A stretch of 43,487 nt of DNA, taken from Methanomassiliicoccus sp. (lineage in GTDB: Archaea > Thermoplasmatota > Thermoplasmata > Methanomassiliicoccales > Methanomassiliicoccaceae). The DNA is taken from positions 1 through 43,487 of the forward strand of contig JADFDJ010000017.1 in NCBI GenBank assembly GCA_018262895.1, written 5' to 3'. A program made the translations under genes and the position numbers. The notes under the pieces are model-generated. The model was not told the DNA's origin, searched no databases, and worked only from the letters and a program-made list of their open reading frames with translations. This document shows positions 43,032 to 43,487 of the stretch, one piece after another. How positions within the stretch are numbered: position 1 is the stretch's first letter; each line of letters starts with the position of its first letter.

Positions 43032-43487
43032 ATGTACTACATAGGGCTGGACATACATAAGAAATTCACTCAGGCCTGCGTTCTGGATGCTAACGGACGG
43101 CTCGTGTGCAACGACCGCATACGGACCGATGTCCATGACATCGGTCACTGGTTCGAGAGGATGGAGACGAGGACGAACGACGAACTGGCGGTCGCTCTGG
43201 AAGCGACCGGCTTCTACTTCTGGATCTACGACACCATCGTCTCCAGAGGCCATGATGCCAAGGTCGTCCATCCTGTAAAGGTTAAGCCGCTCATGCGAGC
43301 TCGTTCCAAGAACGACAAGAACGACGCCTACATGCTCGCCGAGCTGCTGAGATCGAGATGCCTGGAGGGCATCTACGTGCCGTCTTCGGATGTTCGCGCG
43401 ATGCGAGAGCTCACGAGGCATCGCGAATCGCTGGTGAGGAAGAAGGGAGATCTGAAGCGCGAAGTGCTAGCTCACCTGCTGCAGAAA
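43032..43487 (+). mobile_element. IS110-family transposase, N-terminal part (cut by window edge)
   Basis: The first 152 residues show the DEDD RuvC-like domain of IS110 enzymes: GLDIHKK (D7), ALEATGFY (E57) and RSKNDKNDAYMLAELL (D95, D98). The frame is open to the window edge, so the serine-bearing Tnp domain is not visible. ATG 43032 follows GGGAG, which is paired in a stem in the leader. The element's left end is probably near 42890-42940. Confidence 0.85.

Noticed and set aside
1-43487. CRISPR array or Cas genes
   Set aside because: No regularly spaced direct repeats or Cas motifs were seen.

Overview
The window is a piece of an archaeal chromosome. The translation block carries archaeal-type uS12, uS7, EF-2 (with a diphthamide-site histidine), EF-1alpha and uS10. 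It also holds archaeosine transglycosylase TgtA, KEOPS subunit Pcc1, Pth2 and DUF99. Many genes are leaderless or use GGTGA-type ribosome binding sites, with archaeal TATA boxes about 25 bases ahead of the presumed transcription start. The gene content fits Thermoplasmata, most likely a Methanomassiliicoccales relative; this placement is inference, not proof.

Layout. 1-344: broken transposase at the edge. 600-7100: metal and redox island with a thioredoxin-FN3-CcdA fusion, an ACR3 arsenite permease, MntP, a CmtR-like ArsR repressor and a P1B-ATPase. 7100-8600: decayed universal stress gene and an M50-CBS membrane protease. 8783-14707: four minus-strand genes, each joined to the next by an ATGA overlap (pyruvyl transferase family, reductase/acyl-CoA synthetase fusion, unknown protein, GMC oxidoreductase). 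A divergent cobalamin-binding radical SAM gene and a membrane protein lie next to them. 17100-21100: zinc ribbon membrane protein, TspO-like protein, SagB-type nitroreductase, FN3-transglutaminase-like surface protein. 21384-25114: tRNA modification cluster (methylthiotransferase, tRNA-Gln, Pcc1, TgtA). 25200-27811: surface protein, Pth2, DUF99, membrane protein. 28233-33196: translation operon. 33362-36397: IlvD, an unknown helical protein, tRNA-Ala. 41160-43487: flavodoxin, DUF4097-like protein and an IS110 transposase with a structured leader.

The most notable region is 36616-40234. A radical SAM protein with two SPASM-like cysteine clusters sits between a 54-residue ORF and a HEAT-repeat protein. 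Both flanking products end in the same tail, HED(K/S)GIGLDFPL. The six codon differences across the last eight residues are all silent, which points to selection on the peptide. Upstream, in frame with the 54-residue ORF, is a decayed second HEAT gene interrupted by TAG and TGA. I propose a peptide or protein tail modification system in which the radical SAM enzyme acts on the shared C-terminus. The chemistry and function are unknown.

Coordinates come from reading the sequence by eye. Family calls rest on motifs, not database searches.
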